A stretch of DNA of 64,000 nt from Erythrobacter ramosus (GCF_009828055.1 NZ_WTYB01000002.1:1240001-1304000), one strand, 5' to 3'. Shown: positions 7,136 to 16,725, counted from the stretch's first letter. Notes: generated by a model not told the origin, from the letters alone. Numbers and translations are program-made.

Positions 7136-8606
7136 CGGCAGCCACCGCTTTGGCAAGGTCGGCCAGCGCCTTCAAGTCGAAGCTGTCGAGCACTCGCCGC
7201 ATCCGTTCGGCCAGCGGCGCCGCTTCGGGAGCGAGTGCGGCGATGGCGTCGATCTCCGCTTCAATGGCGCGGACGTGGCCGATCCGCACCAACCGTTCGA
7301 TCTCGGCGCAGTGGGCAGCGGCGCGAGACGCGATGGCTGGCGATAGGTGCGTCACGGCGGCTTCGGGCACGTCACGGGTGGGGCCACCGGCCCGCAGCCA
7401 TTCGAGCCCCAGCTGAGCGGCAATCACATCAAGCAACACCGTGAATTCGAATGGCTTCATCAAAAACGTATCATTGGCTGGGCCGTCCGCTGGCGACATG
7501 GCGGAATGGGGCCCTTCACCCGAAAGCATCACAATCCGTAGGGCAGCGCCGTGGCGGCGGCGCAGTTTCGCCGCGATGTCCCAACCGGATTCGCGTCCCA
7601 GCATCACGTCGCACAGGACCAGATCGGGCTGCACCTGCGCGGCGAGCGCAAGGCCGGTCTCGCCGTCGCTGGCGGTGTGCACCTGAAAGCCCAGCGGTTC
7701 GAGCAGGCCGCGCACCATCGCCAGATGCGCCGTATCGTCATCTATCAGCACCACCCAGCGCTCACGCCCAAGGTAGCCGGTGACAACGCCCGGCTCCGGC
7801 GCCGGATCGGTCGGCGGGCTGAGCGGCTGCGACAGCATCAGCCGCACGATGAAGCGCGATCCTTCCCCCGGCGCGCTCTCGACCCGGATTTCGCCGCCCA
7901 TGATGTGCACCAGCGCCTGCGTGATCGCGAGGCCGAGCCCGACACCGGGCCGCTCGCCCGCTGGCCCCGCCACCCGCTCGAACGGCGCGAAAATCCGCTC
8001 CGCATCCTCGGGCGCTATGCCGATGCCGGTGTCGATCACCGTGAAGGTCGCCAATTGGTTACGGTATTCGACCTTGAGCGTAACCGACCCGTGATCAGTG
8101 AACTTGATCGCGTTAGTCAGCAGATTAATTAGCACCTGCCGCAAGCGCTTGGGATCGGCATGGACGAATTCGGGCAAGCCCGGCGGATGGTCGAGCACCA
8201 GCGCGATGCCCTTCGCCTGCGCTTGCAGATCGAGCATGGCGATCAGTTGGGCGAGAAACTCGGGGAAGCGGATCGCCTCCCGGCTCAGCTTCAGTGCGCC
8301 GCCTTCGACCTGCGCGATGTCGAGCAGGCCTTCGACCAGATGCGACAGATGTTCGGCGCTGCGGCGGATCACCCGCGCGGCATTGAGGGCGTCCTTGCCG
8401 TCATTGCGCTCCAGCAGCTGGGCATAGCCATAGATCGCATTGAGCGGCGAGCGAATCTCGTGGCTGACGCTGGCGAGGAAGCGAGTCTTGGCCTCGTTGG
8501 CGGCTTCAGCGGCCTCCTTGGCGGCGCGCAGCTGCGCGAACGCGTCGTCGGCCGGCCCTGTTGCGCCGTCGCCTTTAAGCCAATTGGTGAGCCGCCCCGC
8601 CATCAT
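7125..8606 (-). CDS. Soluble hybrid sensor histidine kinase
   Basis: About 493 residues from the ATG at 8606 (or the next ATG at 8603). After a short helical lead (AFAQLRAAKEAAEAANEAK) come the HisKA box FLASVSHEIRSPLNAIYGYA with the phospho-His, then HATPase boxes including LLTNAIKFTD, TGIGIAPED and GVGLGLAI. A receiver domain follows (VVLIDDDTAHL, DLVLCDVMLG, LMKPFE), then about 90 alanine-rich helical residues that could act as a phosphotransfer or dimer tail. There is no transmembrane segment or PAS domain. It starts one base after the allophanate hydrolase stop, so it is translationally coupled to the catabolic operon. Confidence 0.88.
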   Translation of the reverse strand: MMAGRLTNWLKGDGATGPADDAFAQLRAAKEAAEAANEAKTRFLASVSHEIRSPLNAIYGYAQLLERNDGKDALNAARVIRRSAEHLSHLVEGLLDIAQVEGGALKLSREAIRFPEFLAQLIAMLDLQAQAKGIALVLDHPPGLPEFVHADPKRLRQVLINLLTNAIKFTDHGSVTLKVEYRNQLATFTVIDTGIGIAPEDAERIFAPFERVAGPAGERPGVGLGLAITQALVHIMGGEIRVESAPGEGSRFIVRLMLSQPLSPPTDPAPEPGVVTGYLGRERWVVLIDDDTAHLAMVRGLLEPLGFQVHTASDGETGLALAAQVQPDLVLCDVMLGRESGWDIAAKLRRRHGAALRIVMLSGEGPHSAMSPADGPANDTFLMKPFEFTVLLDVIAAQLGLEWLRAGGPTRDVPEAAVTHLSPAIASRAAAHCAEIERLVRIGHVRAIEAEIDAIAALAPEAAPLAERMRRVLDSFDLKALADLAKAVAADAR

Positions 8607-8607
8607 A

Positions 8608-10374
8608 TCATCGCGAGGCAATATAGGCGCGCCAGCCGCCCAGATGGGTGATGTCCTCGGCCCCGGTCAGCGCGCGCGGTTCGGCGACGAAGCCCTTCAC
8701 GCTGCTGCCGTCGGCCAGCGTCACCGTGCCGATGGCGAGCGGGGGCGGCACTTCGGCAACGAAGCTACCGAAGCTGGCGAAGTCGAGCTCGTAGACTTCC
8801 AGCGCGATTTCCGCCCCGTCCTCGCTGTGCACCAGTGCGGGCTTGGGCGGGACGGAATCGGCCATCGCATAGAGCCGGTAATTGGGCGCGGTGGTAAAGG
8901 CACCTACGAAGGTCGCCCCGCGCGACGTCAGCTGCCAATGCAGCGGCATCCCTTCAAGATGTGCACCAACGACGGCGAGTTTGACGGTGTCCATGTGGTC
9001 TCCAAGATCGAGCGGTGGCGGAAGGGGAAGGTCGGCCGAAGCCAGATACGAACGCGCGAGGTCAATAAGTGCAAGATCGCTATGCGCAGGCCCGATCAGC
9101 GTGATCCCGAAGCCCGTGCCATTTTCGCGCGCACCGGCTGGCACCGCAAGCGCGGCCATGTCGAGCAGGTTCACGAAATTGGTATAGAGCCCGAGATTGC
9201 TGTTCAATGCGACCGGCGCTTCGAGCAGTTCGGCCACGCGGTAGGTCGTGCCGGTGGTGGGAAAGGCGAGCACATCGACCTCGCCCCACATGTTTTCGGC
9301 ATGGCGCTGCAATTCAGCGAGGCGGTAGATGCCGTTCCACAACTCGGTCGCCAGCATGGCGCTGCCAGGCGCGATGACCTCGCGCACCACCGGGTCGATG
9401 GCGAGCGGATTGCTCTCGAGCAGCGGAGCGATGGCGGCGGTCCGTTCAGCCACCCACGGCCCGCCGTAGAGCAGGCGCGCGGCTTCGAGCAGCGGCGCGA
9501 TGTCGATCTCGACGATCTCGCCCTGAGCCGCCAGCACGCCCAGCGCGCGGTCGTAGAGATATTCGGCTGCCACATCGCCGAAGAAGACTCGCTGGTCGCG
9601 GCGCGGCACACCGATCCGGCGACCGCTGATCGCGACGTCAGAGGGGGGGCGCGAGAAGGCATCCTCGGCATCAAATCCGGCGATCACGGCGTCGACTGCT
9701 TGCGCATTGTGCAGGGCATCGGTGAACACCGTGATGCAATCGAGCGTGCGGCAGGCTGGCACCAACCCGCGCGTGCTCCACCGGCCTTTGGTGGGCTTTA
9801 GCCCGATAAGGTGATTGAACGCTGCCGGCACCCGCCCCGATCCCGCCGTATCTGTGCCGAGCGCGAACGCCACCAGCCCCGCCGCCACGGCAATCGCCGA
9901 GCCGGAGCTTGATCCGCCGCTGACATAGTCACGGTTATAGGCGTTGCGCGGGATGCCGTAGGGGCTGCGCGTACCGACGAGGCCGGTGGCGAACTGATCG
10001 AGATTGGTCTTGCCGACACAGATCGCGCCCGCTGCCTCCAACCGTTCGATGGCGGTGGCGGAGCGTTCGGGCCGATAGGCAAAGGCGGGGCAGGCGGCGG
10101 TGGTCTCGAGCCCCGCAACTTCGATATTGTCCTTCGCGGCGAACGGCACGCCGGCCAGCGGCAAGTGCTCGCCCGCGGCAACCCGCGCGTCAATCGCGCG
10201 AGCGGCGGCGCGCAGGGCGGCTGGGTCGGCGCGGCTGATCCACACTTGCGGCTGGTGCGCATCATAGGCAGCGAGGCGGGCGAGCGTATCCTCGATCACG
10301 GCGAGCGCGCTGGCCTCGCCACTGGTGACGCTTGCCGCGATGGCGGTCGCGCTGAGGCGGGCAAAGGTGCTCAT
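8608..10374 (-). CDS. atzF: Allophanate hydrolase
   Basis: About 588 residues. The enzyme hydrolyses allophanate to ammonia and CO2, the last step of urea or guanidine carboxylase pathways. The amidase-signature core is clear: Lys81 in FAAKDNIEVAG, the Ser-rich loop VSGGSSSGSAIAVAAGL at about residues 151-167, and GTDTAGSGRVPAAF with the nucleophilic Ser. The last 150 residues match the extra C-terminal domain of AtzF/DUR1 proteins (VGAHLEGMPLHWQL; the stretch with YRLYAM). The start at 10374 overlaps the carboxylase stop by ATGA. Confidence 0.93.
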   Translation of the reverse strand: MSTFARLSATAIAASVTSGEASALAVIEDTLARLAAYDAHQPQVWISRADPAALRAAARAIDARVAAGEHLPLAGVPFAAKDNIEVAGLETTAACPAFAYRPERSATAIERLEAAGAICVGKTNLDQFATGLVGTRSPYGIPRNAYNRDYVSGGSSSGSAIAVAAGLVAFALGTDTAGSGRVPAAFNHLIGLKPTKGRWSTRGLVPACRTLDCITVFTDALHNAQAVDAVIAGFDAEDAFSRPPSDVAISGRRIGVPRRDQRVFFGDVAAEYLYDRALGVLAAQGEIVEIDIAPLLEAARLLYGGPWVAERTAAIAPLLESNPLAIDPVVREVIAPGSAMLATELWNGIYRLAELQRHAENMWGEVDVLAFPTTGTTYRVAELLEAPVALNSNLGLYTNFVNLLDMAALAVPAGARENGTGFGITLIGPAHSDLALIDLARSYLASADLPLPPPLDLGDHMDTVKLAVVGAHLEGMPLHWQLTSRGATFVGAFTTAPNYRLYAMADSVPPKPALVHSEDGAEIALEVYELDFASFGSFVAEVPPPLAIGTVTLADGSSVKGFVAEPRALTGAEDITHLGGWRAYIASR

Positions 10375-13300
10375 GACGCTTTCCTCAAGGCCAGCATCGG
10401 CGCGCCGGGTTGCAAGGCCTGATGCTCGGTGATGTAAAGCGCGGCTACCGTACCGCTGGCGGGGCTCTCGAAGGGGCATTCCATCTTCATCGCTTCGATC
10501 ACCGCAATCACATCGCCTTCCGCCACCACATCGCCGGGGGCGACCAGCAGCTTCCACACGCTGCCGCCGAACGGGGCTTCGATAACGTCCGCGCCGTCCG
10601 GCACCTCGATTGCCGCCACATCGCCGCCGCCTGCCCCGCCCTCAAGCAGGTCGCTGACCCGGTCGAACTCGCCCGAGGCCTGCCACGCGGCGCGTTCGGC
10701 ATCAAAGGCGGCTTGGCGGGTGGTCTCGAAAGCGGCGATGCTGGCGGCATTGTCGGCCAGGAACGCGCGGTAATCGGCGAGGCGGAAAGTGGTCTCCTCC
10801 ACGCGGATCGACCGCCGCCCATGCGGGAAATCGCGGCGCCAATCGGTCAGTTCGTCGGCGGTGACAGGGAAGAACCGGATCTGGTCAAAGAACCGCAGCA
10901 GCCACGGCTTACCATCAACAAAGGCATCAGTCTGCCGGTGCGTGTTCCACACCTGAATGGTGCGCCCGAACAGCTGATAGCCGCCCGGCCCCTCCATCCC
11001 GTAGATGCACATATAGGCCCCGCCGATCCCGACCACATTGGGCGGGGTCCAGGTGCGCGCGGGGTTGTATTTGGTGGTGACGAGCCGGTGGCGCGGATCG
11101 ACCGGCGTGGCGACCGGCGCGCCGAGATAGACATCGCCCAAGCCCAGCACGAGGTAGCTCGCATCGAAGATCAGATCTTCGACCGCCTGCGCATCGGGCA
11201 GGCCATTGATGCGGCGAATGAACTCGATATTGTCCGGGCACCACGGCGCATCATCGCGTACCGTGCCGATATACTTCGTTATGGTCTCCTCAATCGCGGG
11301 ATCGCGCCAGCTCAGCGGCAGGTGGACGATGCGCGAGGGCGCTTCGAAATCATCGAGATCCCCCATCGCCTCCTCGGCCGCCATCAGCGCAGCGAGCGCG
11401 CGGGGCTGGTCCAGCGTGGTGCCGTCGAAGTGCAGTTGTAGCGAGCGAATGCCGGGCGTGATGTCGATCACCCCGGGCAGGTTCATCGCCTCCAGCGCCT
11501 GCATCAAGGCATGGATGCGGATGCGCAGCTCGATATCGAGCACGATGTCGCCGTATTCGACGAGGATGTTGCGGTCGCCCTGCTGGCGATAGGTGGTCTT
11601 GGGGCGCGCGCCCTGCCCTGCAATGGCGGCGAGGATCGGCGAAAGGTCGGCCATCGCGCGGGCGGGCGTCGGCGCGGTCGGCTGGTCCAGCGGCGCGGCG
11701 TTTGCCTCCATGGCGTCGGCAATCGTGACTGGCACGAAGCGGAGCCGGTCATCAGGGCTGAGCTGACCGATCTTCCACCGATCCGCCGCGATCACGGTGA
11801 AGGGGCAGACAAACCCACCGAGCGAAGGCCCATCTGGCCCGAGGATGATCGGCATGTCACCGGTAAAGTCCACTGCCCCGATGGCATAGGGGTTGTCGTG
11901 AATGTTCGACGGATGCAGCCCCGCCTCGCCCCCGTCCCGCCGCGCCCATTCGGGCTTGGGGCCGACAAGGCGCACCCCGGTGCGGTTGGAGTTGTAATGC
12001 ACCTGCCATTCGGCTTGGAGGAAACGGGCGATGTCGTCCGGCGTGAAGAAATCGGGCGCGCCGTGGGGGCCGTAGAGCACCCGCAGCTCCCATGTCCGGG
12101 CAAGCTCCGGCAAAGCAGCCGCGATACCCTCGCCGGTCGCAGCGTCGCCCAGGTGCAGCACATCGCCCGCCACCAGCCCCCGCGCGGCATGGCCGCCGAA
12201 CTGGCCGAGCGTGAAGGTTGCCGCACTGCCGAGATAGGGCACCACATCGAGCCCGCCCGCGAACAGGATATAGCCGCGCATCCCCCCGCCGCTCGCCCGG
12301 CCGAGCGTCAGCGTCTGCCCGGCAGCGATAGCGATCGGCACCCCGCGCGGGGCTGGCGCGCCGTCGAGCTTCGCGCCAAAATCCGCGCCGGTCAGGCAGA
12401 TGGTCGCAGGCGCCTCGAACAGCAGGGTCGGCCCGCTGGCAGTGACCTCCAGCCCCGCTGTGCCTTCGGGGTTGCCGAGCATGAGATTGCCCAGCCGGAA
12501 ACTGCGATCGTCCATCGGCCCCGACGGCGGGACGCCCACATCCCACAGACCGAGGCGGCCGGGGAAGTCCTGCACCGAAGTTGCCGTGCCGCCTGCAATT
12601 ACCCGCACCGCGCGGCGAGCATAGCCGACCTGATCGAGCATCCGCGTGGAGACTTCTCCGCTGGTAAAGCCCTCATGCCGCACGACATCGCGCAGCCACC
12701 TGAGGTTAGTCTCAATCCCGTCCACGCGGCTGGCATCGAGCGCCGCTTGCATCGCCCCGATCGCGCTGTCGCGGGTCTCGGCATAGGTTATCAGCTTGGC
12801 GAGCATCGGATCGTAGAACGCGCTGACCTCACTCCCTGCCATGACCCAGGTCTCGGCGCGGATGTTGTCCGGGAAGGCGACGTTGACCAGCGTTCCAGTG
12901 GTCGGGCGGTAATCCATCGCCGGATCTTCGGCATAGAGCCGCACCTGTACCGCATGGCCTTGCGCGGTGGGCGCGGGGGCATCGAGAAAGGCGAAGTCGC
13001 CCGCTGCGCCCCGGATCATCCATTCGACCAGATCGATCCCCATCACCTCCTCGGTGACGCCGTGTTCGACCTGAAGCCGGGTGTTCATTTCGAGGAAGAA
13101 GAAGTCGTCGCGCTGCGCATCGTACAGGAACTCGACCGTGCCAGCCGACAGGTACCCCGCCGCCTCGCCCAACCGCACGGCGGCGGCGATCAATTCGGCG
13201 CGCTTGGCGTCCGACAGGCACGGCGCCGGTGCTTCTTCCACGACCTTCTGGTTGCGCCGTTGCAGCGAGCAGTCACGCTCACCCAGTGCCATCACCCGGC

Positions 13301-13955
13301 CCTGCCCGTCGCCGAAGATCTGCACTTCGATATGCCGCGCGCGGGCGACATAGCGCTCAAGGAAGACGCCCGCATCGCCGAAACTCGCTTCGCCCTGCCG
13401 GACGACGGCGGCAAAGCCCTCGCGCACCGCAGCCTCGCTCTCGCAAATGCGCATTCCGATCCCGCCGCCACCTGCCGTGGCCTTGAGGATCACCGGATAG
13501 CCGATCCGCTTGGCGGCTTCGGCGGCCTCGTCTTCGCCTGTCAGCAACCCGGTGCCGGGTGCCAGCGGCAGGCCATGCGCTTCGGCCAGCGCACGGGCCG
13601 AGTGCTTGAGGCCAAAGGTGCGGATGTTGTCGGGCGTCGGCCCAATGAAGGCGATCCCTGCCGCCGCGCAGCTTTCCGCAAACTCTGCGTTTTCGGCGAG
13701 GAAGCCGTAGCCCGGATGGATTGCCCCTGCGCCCGTCGCCTTGGCCGCTGCAAGAATGGCCGCGACATTGAGGTAGCTCTGCGCCGCTGGCCCCGGCCCG
13801 ATGCACACCGCCTCGTCCGCCGCGCTGACATGGAGCGAGCCTGCGTCAGCCTCGGAATAGACCGCCACCGACTTTAGGCCCATCCGCTTGCACGTGCGGA
13901 TGATTCGCGTCGCAATCGCGCCGCGGTTGGCGATGAGGACAGTGTCGAATGTCAC
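10371..13955 (-). CDS. Urea-carboxylase-family biotin enzyme (probable guanidine carboxylase)
   Basis: 1194-residue ATP- and biotin-dependent carboxylase of normal family length. It has a biotin carboxylase domain (residues 1-450; VILKATAGGGGIGMR, FLEMNTRLQVEHGVTE), then the KipA/AHS2-like half (GGTATSVQDFPGRLGLWDVG onward), the KipI/AHS1-like half (about 830-1050, with GGAYMCIYGMEGPGGYQLFG) and a biotinyl domain with EAMKMECPF near 1168. It is traditionally called urea carboxylase. The flanking DUF1989 pair and allophanate hydrolase are the set shown in Pseudomonas syringae to carboxylate and deiminate guanidine, so guanidine is the better-supported substrate. An alignment of the carboxyltransferase residues that separate the two is needed to decide. 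Confidence 0.93.
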   Translation of the reverse strand: MTFDTVLIANRGAIATRIIRTCKRMGLKSVAVYSEADAGSLHVSAADEAVCIGPGPAAQSYLNVAAILAAAKATGAGAIHPGYGFLAENAEFAESCAAAGIAFIGPTPDNIRTFGLKHSARALAEAHGLPLAPGTGLLTGEDEAAEAAKRIGYPVILKATAGGGGIGMRICESEAAVREGFAAVVRQGEASFGDAGVFLERYVARARHIEVQIFGDGQGRVMALGERDCSLQRRNQKVVEEAPAPCLSDAKRAELIAAAVRLGEAAGYLSAGTVEFLYDAQRDDFFFLEMNTRLQVEHGVTEEVMGIDLVEWMIRGAAGDFAFLDAPAPTAQGHAVQVRLYAEDPAMDYRPTTGTLVNVAFPDNIRAETWVMAGSEVSAFYDPMLAKLITYAETRDSAIGAMQAALDASRVDGIETNLRWLRDVVRHEGFTSGEVSTRMLDQVGYARRAVRVIAGGTATSVQDFPGRLGLWDVGVPPSGPMDDRSFRLGNLMLGNPEGTAGLEVTASGPTLLFEAPATICLTGADFGAKLDGAPAPRGVPIAIAAGQTLTLGRASGGGMRGYILFAGGLDVVPYLGSAATFTLGQFGGHAARGLVAGDVLHLGDAATGEGIAAALPELARTWELRVLYGPHGAPDFFTPDDIARFLQAEWQVHYNSNRTGVRLVGPKPEWARRDGGEAGLHPSNIHDNPYAIGAVDFTGDMPIILGPDGPSLGGFVCPFTVIAADRWKIGQLSPDDRLRFVPVTIADAMEANAAPLDQPTAPTPARAMADLSPILAAIAGQGARPKTTYRQQGDRNILVEYGDIVLDIELRIRIHALMQALEAMNLPGVIDITPGIRSLQLHFDGTTLDQPRALAALMAAEEAMGDLDDFEAPSRIVHLPLSWRDPAIEETITKYIGTVRDDAPWCPDNIEFIRRINGLPDAQAVEDLIFDASYLVLGLGDVYLGAPVATPVDPRHRLVTTKYNPARTWTPPNVVGIGGAYMCIYGMEGPGGYQLFGRTIQVWNTHRQTDAFVDGKPWLLRFFDQIRFFPVTADELTDWRRDFPHGRRSIRVEETTFRLADYRAFLADNAASIAAFETTRQAAFDAERAAWQASGEFDRVSDLLEGGAGGGDVAAIEVPDGADVIEAPFGGSVWKLLVAPGDVVAEGDVIAVIEAMKMECPFESPASGTVAALYITEHQALQPGAPMLALRKAS

Positions 13956-14587
13956 GCGGTCACGATCATCCGTACCGGCGTCGGGTTGAAGCCGTTGCAG
14001 GGGTTGTTGATCTGCGGGCAGTTCGACACGACCACGATCACGTCCATCTCGGCGCGCAGGTCAACGGTGAGGCCCGGCGCGGAAATGCCGTCGACGATGC
14101 CAAGCGTGCCGTCTTCTTCCACCGGCACGTTCATGAAGAAGTTGATGTTGGAGACGATGTCCCGCTTGCCACGGCCCTCAATCAGGTTCGCTTCGAGGAA
14201 ATTGTCGACGCAGGCATGCTGCGACTTGGTGTGATGGCCATAGCGCAGGGTATTGGATTCGCACGAACATGCCCCGCCGATGGTGTCGTGATACTCCACT
14301 GCGCTGTCCACGATGGTCATCAACGCGCGGCCTTCGTTAGAGAGGAGCACAGTTCCGGTGCGCAGGAACAGGTTGCCCTGCGCTGCGACGGTGTCCTGCG
14401 CCGAGTAACGCTCGGCATCATCGGCGGCGGCATAGATCAGGAAATCGACCGCCTGATTGCCTTCCAGATCGACGATCCGCAGCACTTCGCCCGCCGCCAC
14501 ATGGTGCAACCATGGCGCGCGGGCGGGCACGATCTCGTCGTGAATGATGGTGCCGGTAAGGCCGGAGAGGGCCGGGTCGCTGGTCAT
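13952..14587 (-). CDS. DUF1989 protein UAAP2 type, probable carboxyguanidine deiminase subunit
   Basis: 211-residue DUF1989 protein of the urea-amidolyase-associated type 2. Family marks are WLHHVAAGEVLRIVDLEG, the Cys-rich segment GGACSCESNTLRYG, and RAEMDVIVVVSNCPQINNP near the end. In the guanidine pathway two such proteins form the CgdAB deiminase that turns carboxyguanidine into allophanate, possibly with a bound zinc. It lies between its paralogue and the carboxylase and overlaps the carboxylase start by ATGA. Which subunit letter it corresponds to cannot be settled here. Confidence 0.88.
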   Translation of the reverse strand: MTSDPALSGLTGTIIHDEIVPARAPWLHHVAAGEVLRIVDLEGNQAVDFLIYAAADDAERYSAQDTVAAQGNLFLRTGTVLLSNEGRALMTIVDSAVEYHDTIGGACSCESNTLRYGHHTKSQHACVDNFLEANLIEGRGKRDIVSNINFFMNVPVEEDGTLGIVDGISAPGLTVDLRAEMDVIVVVSNCPQINNPCNGFNPTPVRMIVTA

Positions 14588-14611
14588 GGTTTGCCTTGCT
14601 TTTTTCGCGGG

Positions 14612-15433
14612 TTATCGGCGGTAGTAGTCCTCGGTATTGAGGAAGGCGCGCTGTCCTTCTGGCGTGGCGTTGCGCACGGAGTCTTGTTCAGCCGTGATCG
14701 CGCCGCGCCATGCAGTGACGCGCAGCGGCGTGCTGTGCCAGCCATCGCGCGGGTCCATCACATGGGGGCAATTCGCGATGACAATGATGACGTCCATCTC
14801 CGCGCGGATCAGCACTTCGCGCGCCGCTGCAAAGGGACCGATGATCGGCGTGATCATGCCGTCAGTCTCGATCCGGGTGCCCTTGAACAGGTTCACGCAA
14901 GGGTGGACATCGCGCCGCGTCAGCCCGTGCTTGGCCGCGCCGAGGATCAGCCGGTCGCGCCCATTGGGGTAGACACCGGAATTGCGGCCCTCACCATATT
15001 TCCTCAGGTTGCTGGCGGCATTTGAGACGCCGCAGAAAGTGTCATGCGTGCCAGCGTCGTCTTCAAGGATGCTCATCAGCACCCTACCCATGTCACTGAG
15101 CAGCAACTTGCCCGCGCCGAGATAGGCGTTCCACTGCACCTTGACGGTATCAGCGACGTTCAGCCGCTCAGTCGGCATTTCGGCGTTGAAGATGTTGAGG
15201 CTCGCGCAGGCATCGCCCGCCTTGTCGATCAACCGCAGCCGGGTGCCGCGCGCGATCCGGCGGGAGGTATAGCCGCTCGGCGCGATGGTTTCTTCCCAGA
15301 GCAGGTCATCACCTGCCACGCCATCGGGCAAGTCGCTTGCGACGGGTGGCAAGGTCGGCATGGCTTCGACCTGCGTGCCGCCTTGCGCGCGAGCGTGGTC
15401 ACGCGCCGCCTTGGGATCGGCAGTTCCGCTCAT
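14612..15433 (-). CDS. DUF1989 protein UAAP1 type, probable carboxyguanidine deiminase subunit
   Basis: 273-residue paralogue of the following gene (urea-amidolyase-associated protein 1). Shared marks include GYTSRRIARGTRLRLIDKAG, the segment with TFCGVSNAAS, and RAEMDVIIVIANCPHVMDPR. It is longer at the N-terminus. The start overlaps the NikR-like stop (ATGA), and 24 bases separate it from its partner, so a 1:1 complex is plausible. The expected reaction is deimination of carboxyguanidine to allophanate and ammonia in the cytoplasm. Confidence 0.88.
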   Translation of the reverse strand: MSGTADPKAARDHARAQGGTQVEAMPTLPPVASDLPDGVAGDDLLWEETIAPSGYTSRRIARGTRLRLIDKAGDACASLNIFNAEMPTERLNVADTVKVQWNAYLGAGKLLLSDMGRVLMSILEDDAGTHDTFCGVSNAASNLRKYGEGRNSGVYPNGRDRLILGAAKHGLTRRDVHPCVNLFKGTRIETDGMITPIIGPFAAAREVLIRAEMDVIIVIANCPHVMDPRDGWHSTPLRVTAWRGAITAEQDSVRNATPEGQRAFLNTEDYYRR

Positions 15434-15909
15434 TCCGCTGCCTCCTGCCGCGCTGGCGGAAAGTCCTGTTCATGCAGCGGCGGCAGCAGCGCGGTGGTGG
15501 TGACGAGCTGCAATTGCTGCACGCCCCGGATCGCGCGCAAGGCATCGCACAGCTGCTTCAGCCGCACCGCCGGGCCCTGCACCAGCAGCACTTCGAGCGA
15601 CTGGTCTTCTTCAAGGAACACGTGCTGCGAGGAAATCACCTCCTTGAGGTAATCCACCTGCGTTTCAGCCAGTTGCTGGCGAACCCTGCCACCGCCTCCA
15701 GCGTAGACGATGGTGACAGTCCCCGCGAGCGTCTCGTCCGGCCGGGTCAGCGCCTCATGCTCGGCCAGCGCGTGGCGGATCAATTCGGCGATCAGCTGCG
15801 AGCGCGAGGGCAGTCCGCGTTCCTCGACCATCATGTCGAGCTGGCGGAACAGTTCCGCCGGCAGGCTCATGCTAAGGCGCGCGAGGCGGGAGGGTTCGGG
15901 GCTGCTCAT
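15430..15909 (-). CDS. NikR-like ribbon-helix-helix regulator with degenerate metal site
   Basis: 159-residue protein with a CopG/RHH DNA-binding segment (residues 8-50: LARLSMSLPAELFRQLDMMV, then GLPSRSQLIAELIRHALAE) and a NikR-type ACT tetramerisation domain (LAGTVTIVYAG; HVFLEEDQSLEVLLVQGP; ALRAIRGVQQLQLV). By alignment from memory with E. coli NikR, His87 is kept as His96, but His89 is Phe98, Cys95 is Ser104, and nothing matches His76. Nickel sensing is therefore unlikely. It sits inside the carboxylase/ABC operon and probably controls it, perhaps in response to the substrate. Confidence 0.85.
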   Translation of the reverse strand: MSSPEPSRLARLSMSLPAELFRQLDMMVEERGLPSRSQLIAELIRHALAEHEALTRPDETLAGTVTIVYAGGGGRVRQQLAETQVDYLKEVISSQHVFLEEDQSLEVLLVQGPAVRLKQLCDALRAIRGVQQLQLVTTTALLPPLHEQDFPPARQEAAE

Positions 15910-15921
15910 CCGGCGATCATT

Positions 15922-16725
15922 TCAATTATTACCAACTGTGTCAATCGTAATACCGATGGCCTCGGCTTGTTCATCCGCCCCTGCGTCCGCGTGTACTTGC
16001 TGTGCTTTGCGGGTCAGTTCGAGGTCATAGATGACCGCCGCCCCATAGCGCTGCGGAGCGTGCGGATCGTGGCGGCGCTTGTCGAGCGTCAGCACCCGTG
16101 TCCCGAGCGAAAAGGCCTCTTTGATATCGTGGGTGACCATGATGATCGTCAGCCCATGCTCGCGCCACAGCCGGGTGATGAGCGCGTGCATATCCTTGCG
16201 GATGCCGGGATCAAGCGCGCCGAAGGGCTCGTCCAGCAGCAGGATGCGGGGCCGCTTGATCAGGGCTTGAGCGATGGCGAGGCGCTGCTGCATCCCGCCC
16301 GACATCTGCGCCGGATAGAGGTGGCGGCTATCGGCTAGCCCGACCGATTCCAGCATCGCCTCGGCCTCCGCCACCGCAGCCCGCCGGGCGCCGCCGAACA
16401 GGCGGGCGGTGAAAGGCGAGGCGGAGAACTCCAGCCCCAGCAAGGTGTTACCCAGCACCGTTAAATGCGGGAAGACCGAGTAGCGCTGGAACACCACCCC
16501 GCGATCCGGCCCGCATTCGGCCGGCAGCGGTGCGCCGTCCAAGGTGATCGTCCCGCGCGTCGGCTTCTCCTGCCCCAGCACTACCCGCAGCAGGCTGCTC
16601 TTGCCCGCACCTGATGGCCCGATGATCGAGACGAAGGATCCCTCCGCAATATCGAGCGAAATCCGTTCGAGCACGACCTTCTCGCCATACTCAACCCATA
16701 GGTTCTTGAGGCTCAGCAACGCCAT
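15922..16725 (-). CDS. ABC transporter ATPase, NitT/TauT family
   Basis: 267-residue nucleotide-binding subunit. Walker A is GPSGAGKSS near residue 39, the Q-loop reads GVVFQRYSVFPH, the signature is MSGGMQQRLAIAQAL, and Walker B is RILLLDEPFGALDP, with the switch His in VTHDIKEAF. The last 50 residues extend past the usual core. The start at 16725 was picked because the ATG overlaps the permease stop (TGATG). It would energise uptake of urea or guanidine through the adjacent permease. Confidence 0.92.
   Translation of the reverse strand: MALLSLKNLWVEYGEKVVLERISLDIAEGSFVSIIGPSGAGKSSLLRVVLGQEKPTRGTITLDGAPLPAECGPDRGVVFQRYSVFPHLTVLGNTLLGLEFSASPFTARLFGGARRAAVAEAEAMLESVGLADSRHLYPAQMSGGMQQRLAIAQALIKRPRILLLDEPFGALDPGIRKDMHALITRLWREHGLTIIMVTHDIKEAFSLGTRVLTLDKRRHDPHAPQRYGAAVIYDLELTRKAQQVHADAGADEQAEAIGITIDTVGNN

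Noticed and set aside
11511-13877. Long plus-strand open frame opposite the carboxylase gene
   Set aside because: It is the GC-rich antisense shadow of a clear 1194-residue enzyme and its translation is Arg/His/Gly-rich with no domain.
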